This document shows positions 15,806-23,808 of a stretch of DNA of 64,000 nucleotides, one piece after another. The position numbers and the translations under genes were made by a program. The notes beneath the pieces were generated by a model, which saw only the letters and a list, made by a program, of their open reading frames with translations, did not search any database and was not told where the DNA came from. Source of the DNA: Deltaproteobacteria bacterium RBG_13_43_22 (GTDB taxonomy: Bacteria; Desulfobacterota; RBG-13-43-22); the NCBI GenBank assembly GCA_001797675.1, contig MGQB01000002.1, positions 1-64,000 of the forward strand, read 5' to 3'. How positions within the stretch are numbered: the stretch's first letter is position 1; every line of letters begins with the position of its first letter.

Positions 15806-17095
15806 ATGGACGACTTAAAAAAAATGTACCGCACGGTTATGGCCGATCATTTTCCTCCAACCTTGACCATCACCCTGGGGGATCAATCTTTGATTTACCG
15901 GAAAAGGACCTGGAAACTGCCCCAGGCCGACGGGGTTCTGGAAGAAAAGGGCCTGCGTTACGGGGAAAATCCGGGACAGGAAGCTGCCTTATACGAATTG
16001 ATCAACGGGAATCTTGTTCTGGGGGAAGGTCAATTCATCCGTCCCGGCCTGGGGATGGTTTCAGCCATTACCGAAGCCGAGATGATTCAAGAGGGCAAAC
16101 ATCCCGGGAAAACCAACCTGACCGATGTGGATAATGCCTTGAACATTCTTAAATTCCTCTTGGCCAAACCCGCGGCCGTGATCGTCAAACACAATAACCC
16201 CTGCGGAGTCGCTTACGGGACCAGTTTGTCGGATGCCTACTTTCGGGCCAATCGGGCCGACCGGATTGCCGCCTTTGGTGGAGCGGCGGTTTTCAATCGC
16301 CCCTTGGATAAAACCACAGCCGAGTTGATCGCAGCAAATTATCTGGAAGTCGTGGCTGCACCCGATTTTGAAGAAGGGGCGGTTCCCGTATTGGCCAAAC
16401 GAGGGAATTTAAGGATCTTAAAGGTGCCTCGCATGGACCTTCTGGAAAGTCTTCGACAGGTCCGGTTTCTGGATTTTAAAGGCTTACAGGATGGAGGCTT
16501 GGTGTTGCAGCAATCCCCTGTCAATGCGATTCAAAAGAAAGAGGATTTTATACCGGCGGTCGCAACCTTTCAGGGCCGTGAATACCGGATGTCGAGGCAA
16601 CCAACAGAAAAAGAATTGGAGGACCTCTACTTCGGCTGGTCCGTGGAACAGGGAGTCACCTCCAATTCCGTCCTCTATGTCAAAGACGAATGCACCGTGG
16701 GAATCGGCACCGGAGAACAGGACCGGGTGGGCGTGGCCGAGATTGCCGTTTACAAGGCCTATACCAAATATGCCGATGCCCTTTGCTTTGATCGATTAGG
16801 CCTCCCGTATAAAGATTTGGAACTGGAAATCGAGCAGGGTAAACGGAACATCCAGGAAAAAGAAGAGATTGATCTCAAAGCCAAGGAAGACAAAGCCGGT
16901 CTGCCCGGATCGGCCATGATTTCCGATGCCTTTTTTCCTTTCCGGGACGGAGTGGGTGTGGGTTTGAAACAGGGAATCACCTCTGTGGTCCAACCCGGAG
17001 GGTCTTTGAGGGATTATGAGGTAATCGAAGCCTGCAACCAGGCCAACCCTCCGGCCGCTATGGTCTTCACCGGTCAACGGGCGTTTAAGCATTAG
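15806..17095 (+). CDS. Stand-alone AICAR transformylase (PurH C-terminal domain type)
   Basis: The enzyme transfers a formyl group from 10-formyl-THF to AICAR in purine synthesis. The 429-residue product matches only the transformylase part of PurH: KHNNPCG near residue 126 (catalytic Lys-His), FRANRADRIAAFGG near 147, and DAFFPFRDGV and QPGGSLRDYEV near the end. The N-terminal IMP-cyclohydrolase (MGS-like) domain of normal PurH, about 200 residues, is absent. So IMP closure must be done by another enzyme. Start ATG 15806 follows GGGAG by 5 bases; an upstream TTG at 15794 contains that site. Its substrate links it to fhs. Confidence 0.88.
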   Translation: MDDLKKMYRTVMADHFPPTLTITLGDQSLIYRKRTWKLPQADGVLEEKGLRYGENPGQEAALYELINGNLVLGEGQFIRPGLGMVSAITEAEMIQEGKHPGKTNLTDVDNALNILKFLLAKPAAVIVKHNNPCGVAYGTSLSDAYFRANRADRIAAFGGAAVFNRPLDKTTAELIAANYLEVVAAPDFEEGAVPVLAKRGNLRILKVPRMDLLESLRQVRFLDFKGLQDGGLVLQQSPVNAIQKKEDFIPAVATFQGREYRMSRQPTEKELEDLYFGWSVEQGVTSNSVLYVKDECTVGIGTGEQDRVGVAEIAVYKAYTKYADALCFDRLGLPYKDLELEIEQGKRNIQEKEEIDLKAKEDKAGLPGSAMISDAFFPFRDGVGVGLKQGITSVVQPGGSLRDYEVIEACNQANPPAAMVFTGQRAFKH

Positions 17096-17098
17096 TAA

Positions 17099-17219
17099 GG
17101 GGAATCCAGGTTTGTTTTAGGATTGCTGCGCTTGAGGAGCGTTCATCTTCGATGAACTTGAGGTTTAAGGCGGTCGCCTCTCCCCTCAAACGAAGTGCTC
17201 CTCATGCCAAGGGTTCCCC
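17099..17219. other. Structured multi-branch element, possible RNA or mobile palindrome
   Basis: The 121-base region folds as nested stems: GGGGAATCC (17099-17107) with GGGTTCCCC (17211-17219), then TGAGGAGC (17133-17140) with GCTCCTCA (17197-17204). Inside are a 7-bp hairpin GTTCATC-TTC-GATGAAC (17141-17157) and a TTGAGG / CCTCAA arm (17158-17189). This is a three-way junction. A run of A follows. It matches no riboswitch I know. Confidence 0.5.
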
Positions 17220-17286
17220 AAAAAAACAGCGGAAATTAAGAGTACTCAAATAATTTAATGAACAAACTCTCAACCTTAAGAATCAC

Positions 17287-18036
17287 ATGCGCATAGCCTC
17301 CTTTGGCGACCTCCATCTAGGCCATATCCCGGTTTTGGATAAATTCCAGGGAAAAGAAGAGGGTCTGCTCCGGTTTGACGACCATCTTTCCCGGACCCAC
17401 GACCGGATTATTATGATGGGGGATATTTACCAAACCGATTATGGGACATTCCCCGGCTCCCGGTCGGATGTCCTTGAGGCCATTTTAAAACGCTATTCCC
17501 GAGTAGTCCGTCGCTGGAAATCGGCACACTACGAAGGCATCTTTGGGAATCACGATCAGATGACCCAAAAACTTATGGGAACCTTAAAACAGATCCGGCT
17601 GAAAAAAGACGGCTGGCGGATATGGCTGATTCATGGTCATCAATTTGATCCTTTCATCGGAGAAGAAGGGCGACTGCCTTACTTTATCACCTGGATCATC
17701 GGCGGCATGCGGCGGAAGGGTTTGAGAAAACTGGCCAATTTTTTGGAAGGTCCGTTTTATGACTTCGGACAGCGGCTCTTCGAACGGCTGGATATGGCCG
17801 CCAGAAAGGCCTTAATCCATGGAGGGAATAATATAATTGTTATGGGCCATTCCCACCAGATGACCTGCCGTTCGTTCGGAAAAGGAATCTATGTCAATTC
17901 CGGGGCCTGTTATCGTGATGATATGCGTTATGTTTCGATTGATACGGAAACGCGGGTGGTCGAAGTGCGGGCCTTTAAGCCTCCCAATGAATATTGCCTC
18001 TTTTTACGATGGCGGGACGTCCCGTTTCTTAAATGA
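17287..18036 (+). CDS. Calcineurin-like metallophosphoesterase
   Basis: The 249-residue protein holds the full set of dimetal phosphoesterase motifs in order: GDLHLGH near residue 7, GDIYQTD near 46, GNHDQ near 96, HGHQFD near 118 and GHSHQ near 185. It resembles LpxH and other small calcineurin-like enzymes, but the spacing after GNHD does not let me name the substrate. There is no signal peptide, so it should be cytoplasmic or membrane-associated. No ribosome site is clear before ATG 17287. The 190-base upstream gap holds the structured element at 17099-17219. Confidence 0.85.
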   Translation: MRIASFGDLHLGHIPVLDKFQGKEEGLLRFDDHLSRTHDRIIMMGDIYQTDYGTFPGSRSDVLEAILKRYSRVVRRWKSAHYEGIFGNHDQMTQKLMGTLKQIRLKKDGWRIWLIHGHQFDPFIGEEGRLPYFITWIIGGMRRKGLRKLANFLEGPFYDFGQRLFERLDMAARKALIHGGNNIIVMGHSHQMTCRSFGKGIYVNSGACYRDDMRYVSIDTETRVVEVRAFKPPNEYCLFLRWRDVPFLK

Positions 18037-18170
18037 AGAATGGGGGAGATATGGAAAAAGGAATTTTTACTATGCCCTCTAGATCTGTGGCATTAAAAGG
18101 GGCTATTTCTTCAAAACATTCCGAATAGCCAGCGTAACCTCCCTCATGGATTCTTGTTACCCGCCCTTCA

Positions 18171-18920
18171 TTACTGCCTGAGCGGAATCCCCTTCTCCCC
18201 GAAAAGGGGAAATTTTAACCACTGCAGGGCCAATTTCAAAAGTTCCTCGTCGTCTGTTTTTATTTTATAGATCGATTCCTCCGGGACATCAAAGCGCTGC
18301 AAAAAGGTGCTTTCAAAAACAAATTGCCGGAACCGGTCCAGATTATAACTGGCCATGAAAAACATTTGCATTTTATTAGGGATCATTTCCTCATTGCCCA
18401 GTGAACCTTTGTGGGTGATGATTTCTGTCCAACGGTCATTAAAAAAGGCATAAGGTCGAAGCCCTTGATCCTGGGACCAGTTTTCAACGGTCCATTGCCT
18501 GGGTTCATTAAAACCCAGGCAGTGCCCTTCCTTGACGACAAAATGGAATTCTCTGGTCTTGTCCTGTCCCTGGGTTCTGGAAGAGGCCCGGCCGATGGGA
18601 TAAATCCGACAGGCCCCGGGACGGTCTTCATAAATCCGGCAGCCGGATGGGGTGACAAAGGGGCAGGTCCGATGTTCGTTTTCCAGCATGCTAAGCAAAA
18701 CCGCCGGGAAGCCGTTATGTTCGCCGGGTTTGATGACCGTGTATTGATCTAAAAAATCGTTTGAAGTCAAACCCAGTCGATTTTTCAGCCGGAGAACGTC
18801 ATAAGGGGTCAGGGCCAGTCTCAGATCCCGGCAGCACTCGGTAAAACAAGGCAGACCTGGATGACAGGCAAAGGAAAAGGAATTATTTTCCAGATATTCA
18901 AATGGTTCGGGATGGTCCAT
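18171..18920 (-). CDS. YkgJ-type cysteine-cluster protein (paralogue 1)
   Basis: This 249-residue protein has the CxxxCC-type cluster of the YkgJ family: C-H-P-G-L-P-C-F-T-E-C-C near residues 20-30, then CPFV, C-R-I-Y and CRIYP near 85-105. Such proteins are thought to bind a metal or Fe-S cluster; their job is unknown. I choose ATG 18920 rather than the upstream 18986, which would overlap the previous gene. It is a tandem paralogue of the next gene, with the same order of motifs and similar C-terminal halves (TPYDVLRLKNRLG in one, TPYDILRLKNRLG in the other). Confidence 0.8.
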   Translation of the reverse strand: MDHPEPFEYLENNSFSFACHPGLPCFTECCRDLRLALTPYDVLRLKNRLGLTSNDFLDQYTVIKPGEHNGFPAVLLSMLENEHRTCPFVTPSGCRIYEDRPGACRIYPIGRASSRTQGQDKTREFHFVVKEGHCLGFNEPRQWTVENWSQDQGLRPYAFFNDRWTEIITHKGSLGNEEMIPNKMQMFFMASYNLDRFRQFVFESTFLQRFDVPEESIYKIKTDDEELLKLALQWLKFPLFGEKGIPLRQ

Positions 18921-18942
18921 GGTCTTTGAAGTTCCACCCCCG

Positions 18943-19800
18943 CTACTTGGCGGGTTTGATCTCAGGATTCTTCCAAAGACCGTCATCCTTGGGCAGGGTA
19001 ACGCCCAATTCTTTTTCCTTGGCTTTAATCACTTTTTCCCGGATGGGCAGGGTCGATTTTCCGAGAAGCCCGAATTGCAACCATTTAAAGCCCAGTTTTA
19101 ACAATTCCAGATCATCGGTTTTAAGGATCTCAATCTCTTCCGGGGAAAGGTCAAACAGTTTCAGAAAATTGCTCTCAAAAATAAATTTTCGGAATCGCTC
19201 GGAATTGTAGCAGGCCAGCAAGACCATGTTTTGAACCTTGCCGTCCAGTTTATGATCCCCCCAAATACGCTGGGCCGAGGTGATTTGATTAAAAAGTTCT
19301 TCAACATCCTTATAAACATCCAGCCCTTGACCTTTCTCCCATTCTTCCACGGTCATGGGATTGTTTTCTAACAGGCCCAGGCATTGTTCGGGATCGGCCG
19401 TGACGAAATATTCCTCTTCCCCTTCATCTCCGTCCCGGGTGTCCAGGGGATACATCCGGCAGGCCCAGGGCCGCTCCGTATAGACGGAACACCCCTTATC
19501 GGAACTGACAAAGGGACAGCGTTTTTCCAGGCCTTCCCCCATTTTGAGGACAAAAACCGGCAAACCGGAATCGGTTTTGGTCAAAGGCAGAGTGTATTGG
19601 TCGATAAAGTCCTCGGAGGCGATCCCCAGGCGATTTTTCAGACGCAGGATATCATAAGGGGTCAAAACAATGGTCACATCGCCGCAGCACCGGGTATAAC
19701 ACCCGATTCCGGGACCGCATTGAAAATTAAAGGTGCCGTGGATCGGCATGATGCCCTCACCCCGGGCAGCAGGTTTTATGGCGGATTTGGTTTCTTCCAT
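18943..19800 (-). CDS. YkgJ-type cysteine-cluster protein (paralogue 2)
   Basis: A 285-residue paralogue of the gene at 18171. The cluster reads C-G-P-G-I-G-C-Y-T-R-C-C near residues 28-39, with CPFVSSDKGC, ERPWACRMYP and an E-Q-C-L-G segment following to about residue 135. The two genes are 22 bases apart and likely form an operon, perhaps with the small cysteine-rich gene at 19943. The C-terminal Lys/Glu-rich extension of about 25 residues is absent from paralogue 1. Function unknown. Confidence 0.8.
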   Translation of the reverse strand: MEETKSAIKPAARGEGIMPIHGTFNFQCGPGIGCYTRCCGDVTIVLTPYDILRLKNRLGIASEDFIDQYTLPLTKTDSGLPVFVLKMGEGLEKRCPFVSSDKGCSVYTERPWACRMYPLDTRDGDEGEEEYFVTADPEQCLGLLENNPMTVEEWEKGQGLDVYKDVEELFNQITSAQRIWGDHKLDGKVQNMVLLACYNSERFRKFIFESNFLKLFDLSPEEIEILKTDDLELLKLGFKWLQFGLLGKSTLPIREKVIKAKEKELGVTLPKDDGLWKNPEIKPAK

Positions 19801-19942
19801 AAAAAAATTCCTTTCTAATCGCTTAGGCCCGCATCAGACAGGCAAAAGAAGGTATGAGAATAAAAAGTTCGATATACGGTACCAGTTATAAGGCGTACGA
19901 TATCCGGTCTTTTCTTGAACCCCAGGCCGTAGACCTAACCGG

Positions 19943-20191
19943 TCATTTAGAGGCAAGAAAAACCCTTACTTTTTTAAATGGCGGGTGATCCTGAATAAAC
20001 CGGAAGGTGGTTTCATCGGCACAGACCACATCAGTGCACCGGCATTGGCGCCGACATTTTTCACAATAATACTCTTCCGCCAGGGGATTTCCACACTGGC
20101 AAAAGGGTTTCATAACCAGTTCTCCCTCTTCCATTTCTGCGAAAAAATAATCCCCCTTTTCAGCGGGTTGGGGGTTGTTGAGATCAGACAT
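19943..20191 (-). CDS. Small cysteine-rich (zinc-ribbon-like) protein
   Basis: This 82-residue protein has eight cysteines within residues 31-58, arranged as FCQCGNP, YYCEKCRRQCRC and VVCAD. They probably hold one or two zinc ions. I do not recognise a named family. It has its own strong promoter (20262-20290) and lies upstream of the two YkgJ-type genes, which are also cysteine-cluster proteins, so a shared role is possible but unproven. Confidence 0.65.
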   Translation of the reverse strand: MSDLNNPQPAEKGDYFFAEMEEGELVMKPFCQCGNPLAEEYYCEKCRRQCRCTDVVCADETTFRFIQDHPPFKKVRVFLASK

Positions 20192-20261
20192 AAAACAGAT
20201 TCTCCTTGAATCAAAAAATAAAAAAGCCCAAGATTAAGGATTAAACTCAATCAATAATTCT

Positions 20262-20290
20262 ATTATATAGTATTTTTAGCAATAGTTCAA
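20262..20290 (-). promoter_or_regulatory. Strong sigma-70 promoter for the 19943 gene
   Basis: On the minus strand TTGAAC (20290-20285) and a perfect TATAAT (20267-20262) are 17 bases apart. The start point is near 20255, giving a leader of about 65 bases. Confidence 0.75.
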
Positions 20291-20390
20291 CTTTGGATTA
20301 ATGTTTCCTTAACTTGTTAAATCAATTGCTTTTCGCATTAAAAAATGATAAATATACTATCTATAACCTTTTTTGAAAGGGGGAATTCTT

Positions 20391-20780
20391 TTGGACTGGA
20401 TTTGGATAGGCTGGGGATTCTTGTTTGTGTCGGTGATAGTCGCCTTTTTTCTTATCAGGACCCTGAATCAGGTTTCTCGAACGACAAGAAACCTGGACAC
20501 CTTTTTGAATTCCCTGGAAAAGGAGATCTCTCCCCTGGTTCGGAACCTGAGGGAAACCTCGGAAGGTATTAATATTATCCTGGGCCAGAGCCTGGAACGA
20601 TTAAACCAATTAGAGGGCTTATTCCAAACCCTAAAGGAATCGGCCCAGATCTTTTCCATGATTAACCGGATCTTTCGCGGCGGGATCACACCAACCTTGG
20701 TGAATCTGGCCGGTTTGGCAGTTGGTCTTAAAACCGCCGGACAATCCCTATTTAAACGAAAAGAAAAAGGAGGAAAATGA
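20391..20780 (+). CDS. DUF948-type membrane-anchored protein
   Basis: The 129-residue product begins with one membrane helix (residues about 2-23), followed by a long heptad-like helix with repeated Leu (NLDTFLNSL, ERLNQLEGLF). This is the plan of DUF948 proteins, often found beside YtxH proteins, as here. TTG 20391 is chosen because AAAGGGGG lies 7 bases upstream; a TTG at 20373 is in frame but lacks a site. It is one base from the next gene, whose ribosome site lies inside its last codons. Role unknown, perhaps envelope or stress related. Confidence 0.7.
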   Translation: MDWIWIGWGFLFVSVIVAFFLIRTLNQVSRTTRNLDTFLNSLEKEISPLVRNLRETSEGINIILGQSLERLNQLEGLFQTLKESAQIFSMINRIFRGGITPTLVNLAGLAVGLKTAGQSLFKRKEKGGK

Positions 20781-20781
20781 T

Positions 20782-21105
20782 ATGTCAGAAGGAAACAAGG
20801 GTTTTGCTGGAAGTGCCGTGGTTCTATCTTTTATTTTAGGCGGAGTAGTCGGGGCCGCCTTGGCTATCCTCTATACTCCATTGGAAGGGACACAGACCCG
20901 CGGAAAGCTTAAAGACTTGACCGACGAGATGAAAGAAAAATCAGGCCACCTGTCCGAAGAATGGAAAGAAAAAGCGGCCACCTTTATTGAAAAAGGGAAA
21001 GAATTTGTGGAACAAAAAAGGGGCATTCTTTCCTCGGCCTTTGATGCCGGGAGGGAGGCCATGAGAAAAGAGAAAGAGGAAATGAGTCAAACCGAAGGGG
21101 TATAA
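20782..21105 (+). CDS. YtxH domain protein
   Basis: The 107-residue product has an N-terminal glycine/alanine-rich membrane helix (GSAVVLSFILGGVVGAALAILYTP) ending in the small-residue motif typical of YtxH proteins, then a charged helix rich in Lys and Glu. ATG 20782 follows a strong AAAGGAGG, so the longer frame from 20722 is rejected. It is co-transcribed with the DUF948-type gene. YtxH proteins are associated with general stress in other bacteria; the function here is inferred only. Confidence 0.75.
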   Translation: MSEGNKGFAGSAVVLSFILGGVVGAALAILYTPLEGTQTRGKLKDLTDEMKEKSGHLSEEWKEKAATFIEKGKEFVEQKRGILSSAFDAGREAMRKEKEEMSQTEGV

Positions 21106-21114
21106 TTTTTTCCT

Positions 21115-21327
21115 TCATTCTTTTTCCACATCGTCCCACTGTTCGGGCAGAGGCTGAGGTCCGGGCCTGATGCCGGCGATGTCCGGGTCTTCATCGCTGG
21201 TTTTTGGTCCTGAAGCGGTATTAAGCGTTTTGGACTGAAGGCGGCGTGCTTCTTTGTCTCGTTGTTTTTGCTGCCGCGCTTTTTCCTTTTCCATTTTCCT
21301 GAAAGTGGCTTTGGATTTATTGGCCAT
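21115..21327 (-). CDS. Small basic hypothetical protein
   Basis: The 70-residue product starts MANKSKATFRKMEKEKARQQ and is a single charged helix rich in Lys, Arg and Glu, ending in an acidic tail. GAGGAA precedes ATG 21327. It converges with the YtxH gene with a 9-base gap. Small proteins of this type are widespread in Desulfobacterota in my memory, but I know no function. The upstream gap 21328-21610 holds nothing I recognise. Confidence 0.6.
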   Translation of the reverse strand: MANKSKATFRKMEKEKARQQKQRDKEARRLQSKTLNTASGPKTSDEDPDIAGIRPGPQPLPEQWDDVEKE

Positions 21328-21610
21328 TGGATAATTCCTCTTTTTTTGTTTTAACCTTGGCGTCACAAAAGTTTCGGAGGTTGCAGATCCGAAGTATCCA
21401 GGACGAAGCCGCATACGCATACTGCGAGCCCTGGACCACAAAGGAGATGCGGCCTCTCAGACTTTCCCAACGGGTAAAAATTGGTCGATATTTTTGAAGG
21501 TCCATACTCCACCCGCGGTGAATTTTGGCACCCACGCTGAAATTATCAGGACAAACTGTTTTTATCGACAAATAAATCCTTCATTGATCAATTTTTATGC
21601 AACTTCGAGG

Positions 21611-22672
21611 TTAAGGCATTTTATACACCATAGAATTAATATTCATCCCTGCTCCCACCGATGCAAAAACTGCAATGTCTCCTGAATGCAGAATATGATT
21701 GTTCAATTTTCCTCTTTGTAAAAGATCAAACAGCGTTGGCAAAGTGGCCACAGAGCTGTTACCCAGCCAGGAAATCGTCATAGGCATAATGTCTTCCGGA
21801 TTTTTTTCCGTCTGGTATAACTTAAACAGTCTTTTTAAGATGGCCTCATCCATTTTTTGATTAGCCTGGTGTATCAAAACTTTTTTCACGCCGGACAAGG
21901 AAAGTCCGGCCTTATCCAGACTCTGTTTGACGGCTTCCGCAACCGTCCTGACGGCATACTTGTATATCTCATGGCCGTCCATCTTGAGAAACAGCCTTTT
22001 TTCGTCATAGTTAGGGCCATAAGATCGTCCAAGCCGCAAAAGATAGGCCTCGTCAAAGGTGTCGGACCGGCTGACATGGGAAAGGATTCCGACTTCCCGG
22101 TCGGTTGCTTCCACCAGGACGGCACCGGCCCCGTCAGAATAGATCATACTGTCTATATCGTGGGGATCTGAAATCCTTGACAGAGTCTCCGCTCCGATAA
22201 CCAAGACCCTTTTAGCGTCACCGGACCTGATATAATAATCAGCCAGGATCATCCCTTGCAGCCAGCCGGGACAGCCGAAGAGAACGTCATAGGCAACGGT
22301 ATAGGGATTTTTTATCCTCAGTTTATGCTTGACCCTGGAAGCAATGGAAGGAACCATGTCGGACTGTGGGTTATCGGCCTGCACGTCTCCAAAATTATGG
22401 CCGACTAAGATGTAATCAAGGGTTTCCCTGTCTACCCCTTCCAACGCGCCTTCAGCGGATATAAAGGCAATATCCGAAGTGTTCATATCGTCGGTTACGT
22501 ACCTTCTTTCATTGATACAGGTAATCTCATTAAATTTGCGGATAATGTCCGTGTTCGACTTTTGATTTTTTCCCCCATCGGCCCCATAGAATTCATGACT
22601 CAGGAAATATTCATTGTCAATATTTAAGGTCGGAATATAACTGCCCGTTCCGGTAATTATCGTATTCGGCAT
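21611..22672 (-). CDS. FabH-like 3-oxoacyl-ACP synthase III
   Basis: This 353-residue thiolase-fold protein carries the KAS III triad: Cys in FGCPGWLQG near residue 120, His in IHQANQK near 270, and Asn in WLGNSSVATLP near 305. FabH-type enzymes condense acyl-CoA with malonyl-ACP; an insert near residues 25-50 (YGADGGKNQKSN) suggests a variant with a special substrate. No fatty-acid genes are adjacent. ATG 22672 is used; an AGGAGG lies 15 bases upstream, rather far, and an in-frame TTG at 22696 overlaps that site. The gene is close to the nickel region but not obviously linked. Confidence 0.82.
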   Translation of the reverse strand: MPNTIITGTGSYIPTLNIDNEYFLSHEFYGADGGKNQKSNTDIIRKFNEITCINERRYVTDDMNTSDIAFISAEGALEGVDRETLDYILVGHNFGDVQADNPQSDMVPSIASRVKHKLRIKNPYTVAYDVLFGCPGWLQGMILADYYIRSGDAKRVLVIGAETLSRISDPHDIDSMIYSDGAGAVLVEATDREVGILSHVSRSDTFDEAYLLRLGRSYGPNYDEKRLFLKMDGHEIYKYAVRTVAEAVKQSLDKAGLSLSGVKKVLIHQANQKMDEAILKRLFKLYQTEKNPEDIMPMTISWLGNSSVATLPTLFDLLQRGKLNNHILHSGDIAVFASVGAGMNINSMVYKMP

Positions 22673-22802
22673 AATGAAATCAAACCGCCTCCTCAAAAGA
22701 TAAATAAATGTAAAAGTCTATCATAAATAAGGAACAAGTGTAAAGGAGAAAAGACAATACCTGGGATTTATGTTCCAATCCTCATCGAGATCCATTATTT
22801 TC

Positions 22803-22829
22803 TTGACATCAAAGACCCCTTGATATTTT
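22803..22829 (+). promoter_or_regulatory. Orphan promoter-like sequence
   Basis: TTGACA (22803-22808) and TATTTT (22824-22829) are 15 bases apart, 14 bases before a strong terminator hairpin. No ORF lies between them. Confidence 0.35.
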
Positions 22830-22842
22830 ATTGAATTAAATG

Positions 22843-22900
22843 GGCCATGAAGACTTGATTCAGGATGAACCCTGAAAAACTTCATGGCCTTTTTTATTTT
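22843..22900 (+). terminator. Rod-like terminator hairpin in a gene-free gap
   Basis: GGCCATGAAG (22843-22852) pairs with CTTCATGGCC (22880-22889), with an inner TTCAGG / CCTGAA stem, and is followed by TTTTTTTATTTT on the plus strand. No plus-strand gene is upstream, so it may end a small RNA; it also lies downstream of nikO on the minus strand. The rest of the 319-base gap 22673-22991 holds nothing I recognise. Confidence 0.65.
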
Positions 22901-22991
22901 GTGTCCCTCAACGATAAACATAGATTTCTGAGGTGGCCGATCCGGCGGGGAGAATGGAAGTCGTTTTTATCGAATAAGCGAAATTCGTTTT

Positions 22992-23801
22992 TTAATGCTT
23001 ATGAAATAAGAAATGAGAATGCCTGTGCTTATGGATTTCCTCACCATGATAGTGGACGTGTTCATGAATGAGATTTGCACTGAGAAGCAAATCTTCATCT
23101 TTCAGTATTTCGTCAGAAGGCCCGATCTTCACCATCTTATGTTCTTCAGACAAGAGGGCAACCTGCATATGCAGCTCATCGACCAGCGAAAGGTCATGAG
23201 TCGCCATCACCAGAGTCTTGCCGGCATCGTTTAGAGCCAGCATCAGCTCTACGAGAAAAACCTGGGTCCTAGGGTCAAGGCCGTTGGTCGGCTCGTCAAG
23301 AAGCAATATTTCCGGGTTCATCGTGAGAACCGAACCGATGGTAACCCTCTTTTTTTCCCCTCCGGAAAGCATGGTGGAGGGTCTGTCTTTCAGGTTCTCA
23401 ATGTTCAGAATCTGCATTACCTCGAATGCTCTATCCAGTGCCTCTTTTTCTTCGATCCCCAACTGGAGAGGACCATAAAGAAGCTCATCCAGAACCGTCG
23501 GACAGAATAGTTGCACATCAGAATCCTGAAAAACATATCCCACCCGCTCTCTGAAGAACCGTAAAAACCCTTTATCTTTTAAAGTCTTTTCTGATACCTC
23601 ATTCCCTCTGAAAAAATATTTCCCGCTTGATTGCCCTATCAGGCCGTTCATGATCTGCAGGAGGGTTGACTTACCGCTTCCGTTTGCGCCGATAATAGCA
23701 AATCTCTCTCCCTCTCCAATTGAAAGACTGATATCACACACGGCTGGAAATTTATCGTAATAGCTGTAACTTATCCCTTTAAGGCATATAATGTCTTTCA
23801 C
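22992..23801 (-). CDS. nikO: Nickel/cobalt ECF-type transporter ATPase with His-rich tail
   Basis: NikO/CbiO powers metal uptake through the NikMNQ membrane part. The 269-residue protein has a Walker A (GANGSGKST near residue 42), Q-loop FQDSD, signature LSGGEKKR near 140 and Walker B EILLLDEPTNGLD near 160. The last 24 residues hold at least nine histidines (HEHVHYHGEE, HKHRHSH), a likely Ni-binding tail that is not part of the ATPase core. GTG 23801 follows GAGGTG closely and leaves 7 bases after nikQ, so it is preferred to the longer frame from 23867. NikR and its operators upstream identify the metal as nickel. Confidence 0.9.
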   Translation of the reverse strand: MKDIICLKGISYSYYDKFPAVCDISLSIGEGERFAIIGANGSGKSTLLQIMNGLIGQSSGKYFFRGNEVSEKTLKDKGFLRFFRERVGYVFQDSDVQLFCPTVLDELLYGPLQLGIEEKEALDRAFEVMQILNIENLKDRPSTMLSGGEKKRVTIGSVLTMNPEILLLDEPTNGLDPRTQVFLVELMLALNDAGKTLVMATHDLSLVDELHMQVALLSEEHKMVKIGPSDEILKDEDLLLSANLIHEHVHYHGEEIHKHRHSHFLFHKH

Positions 23802-23808
23802 AATCACC

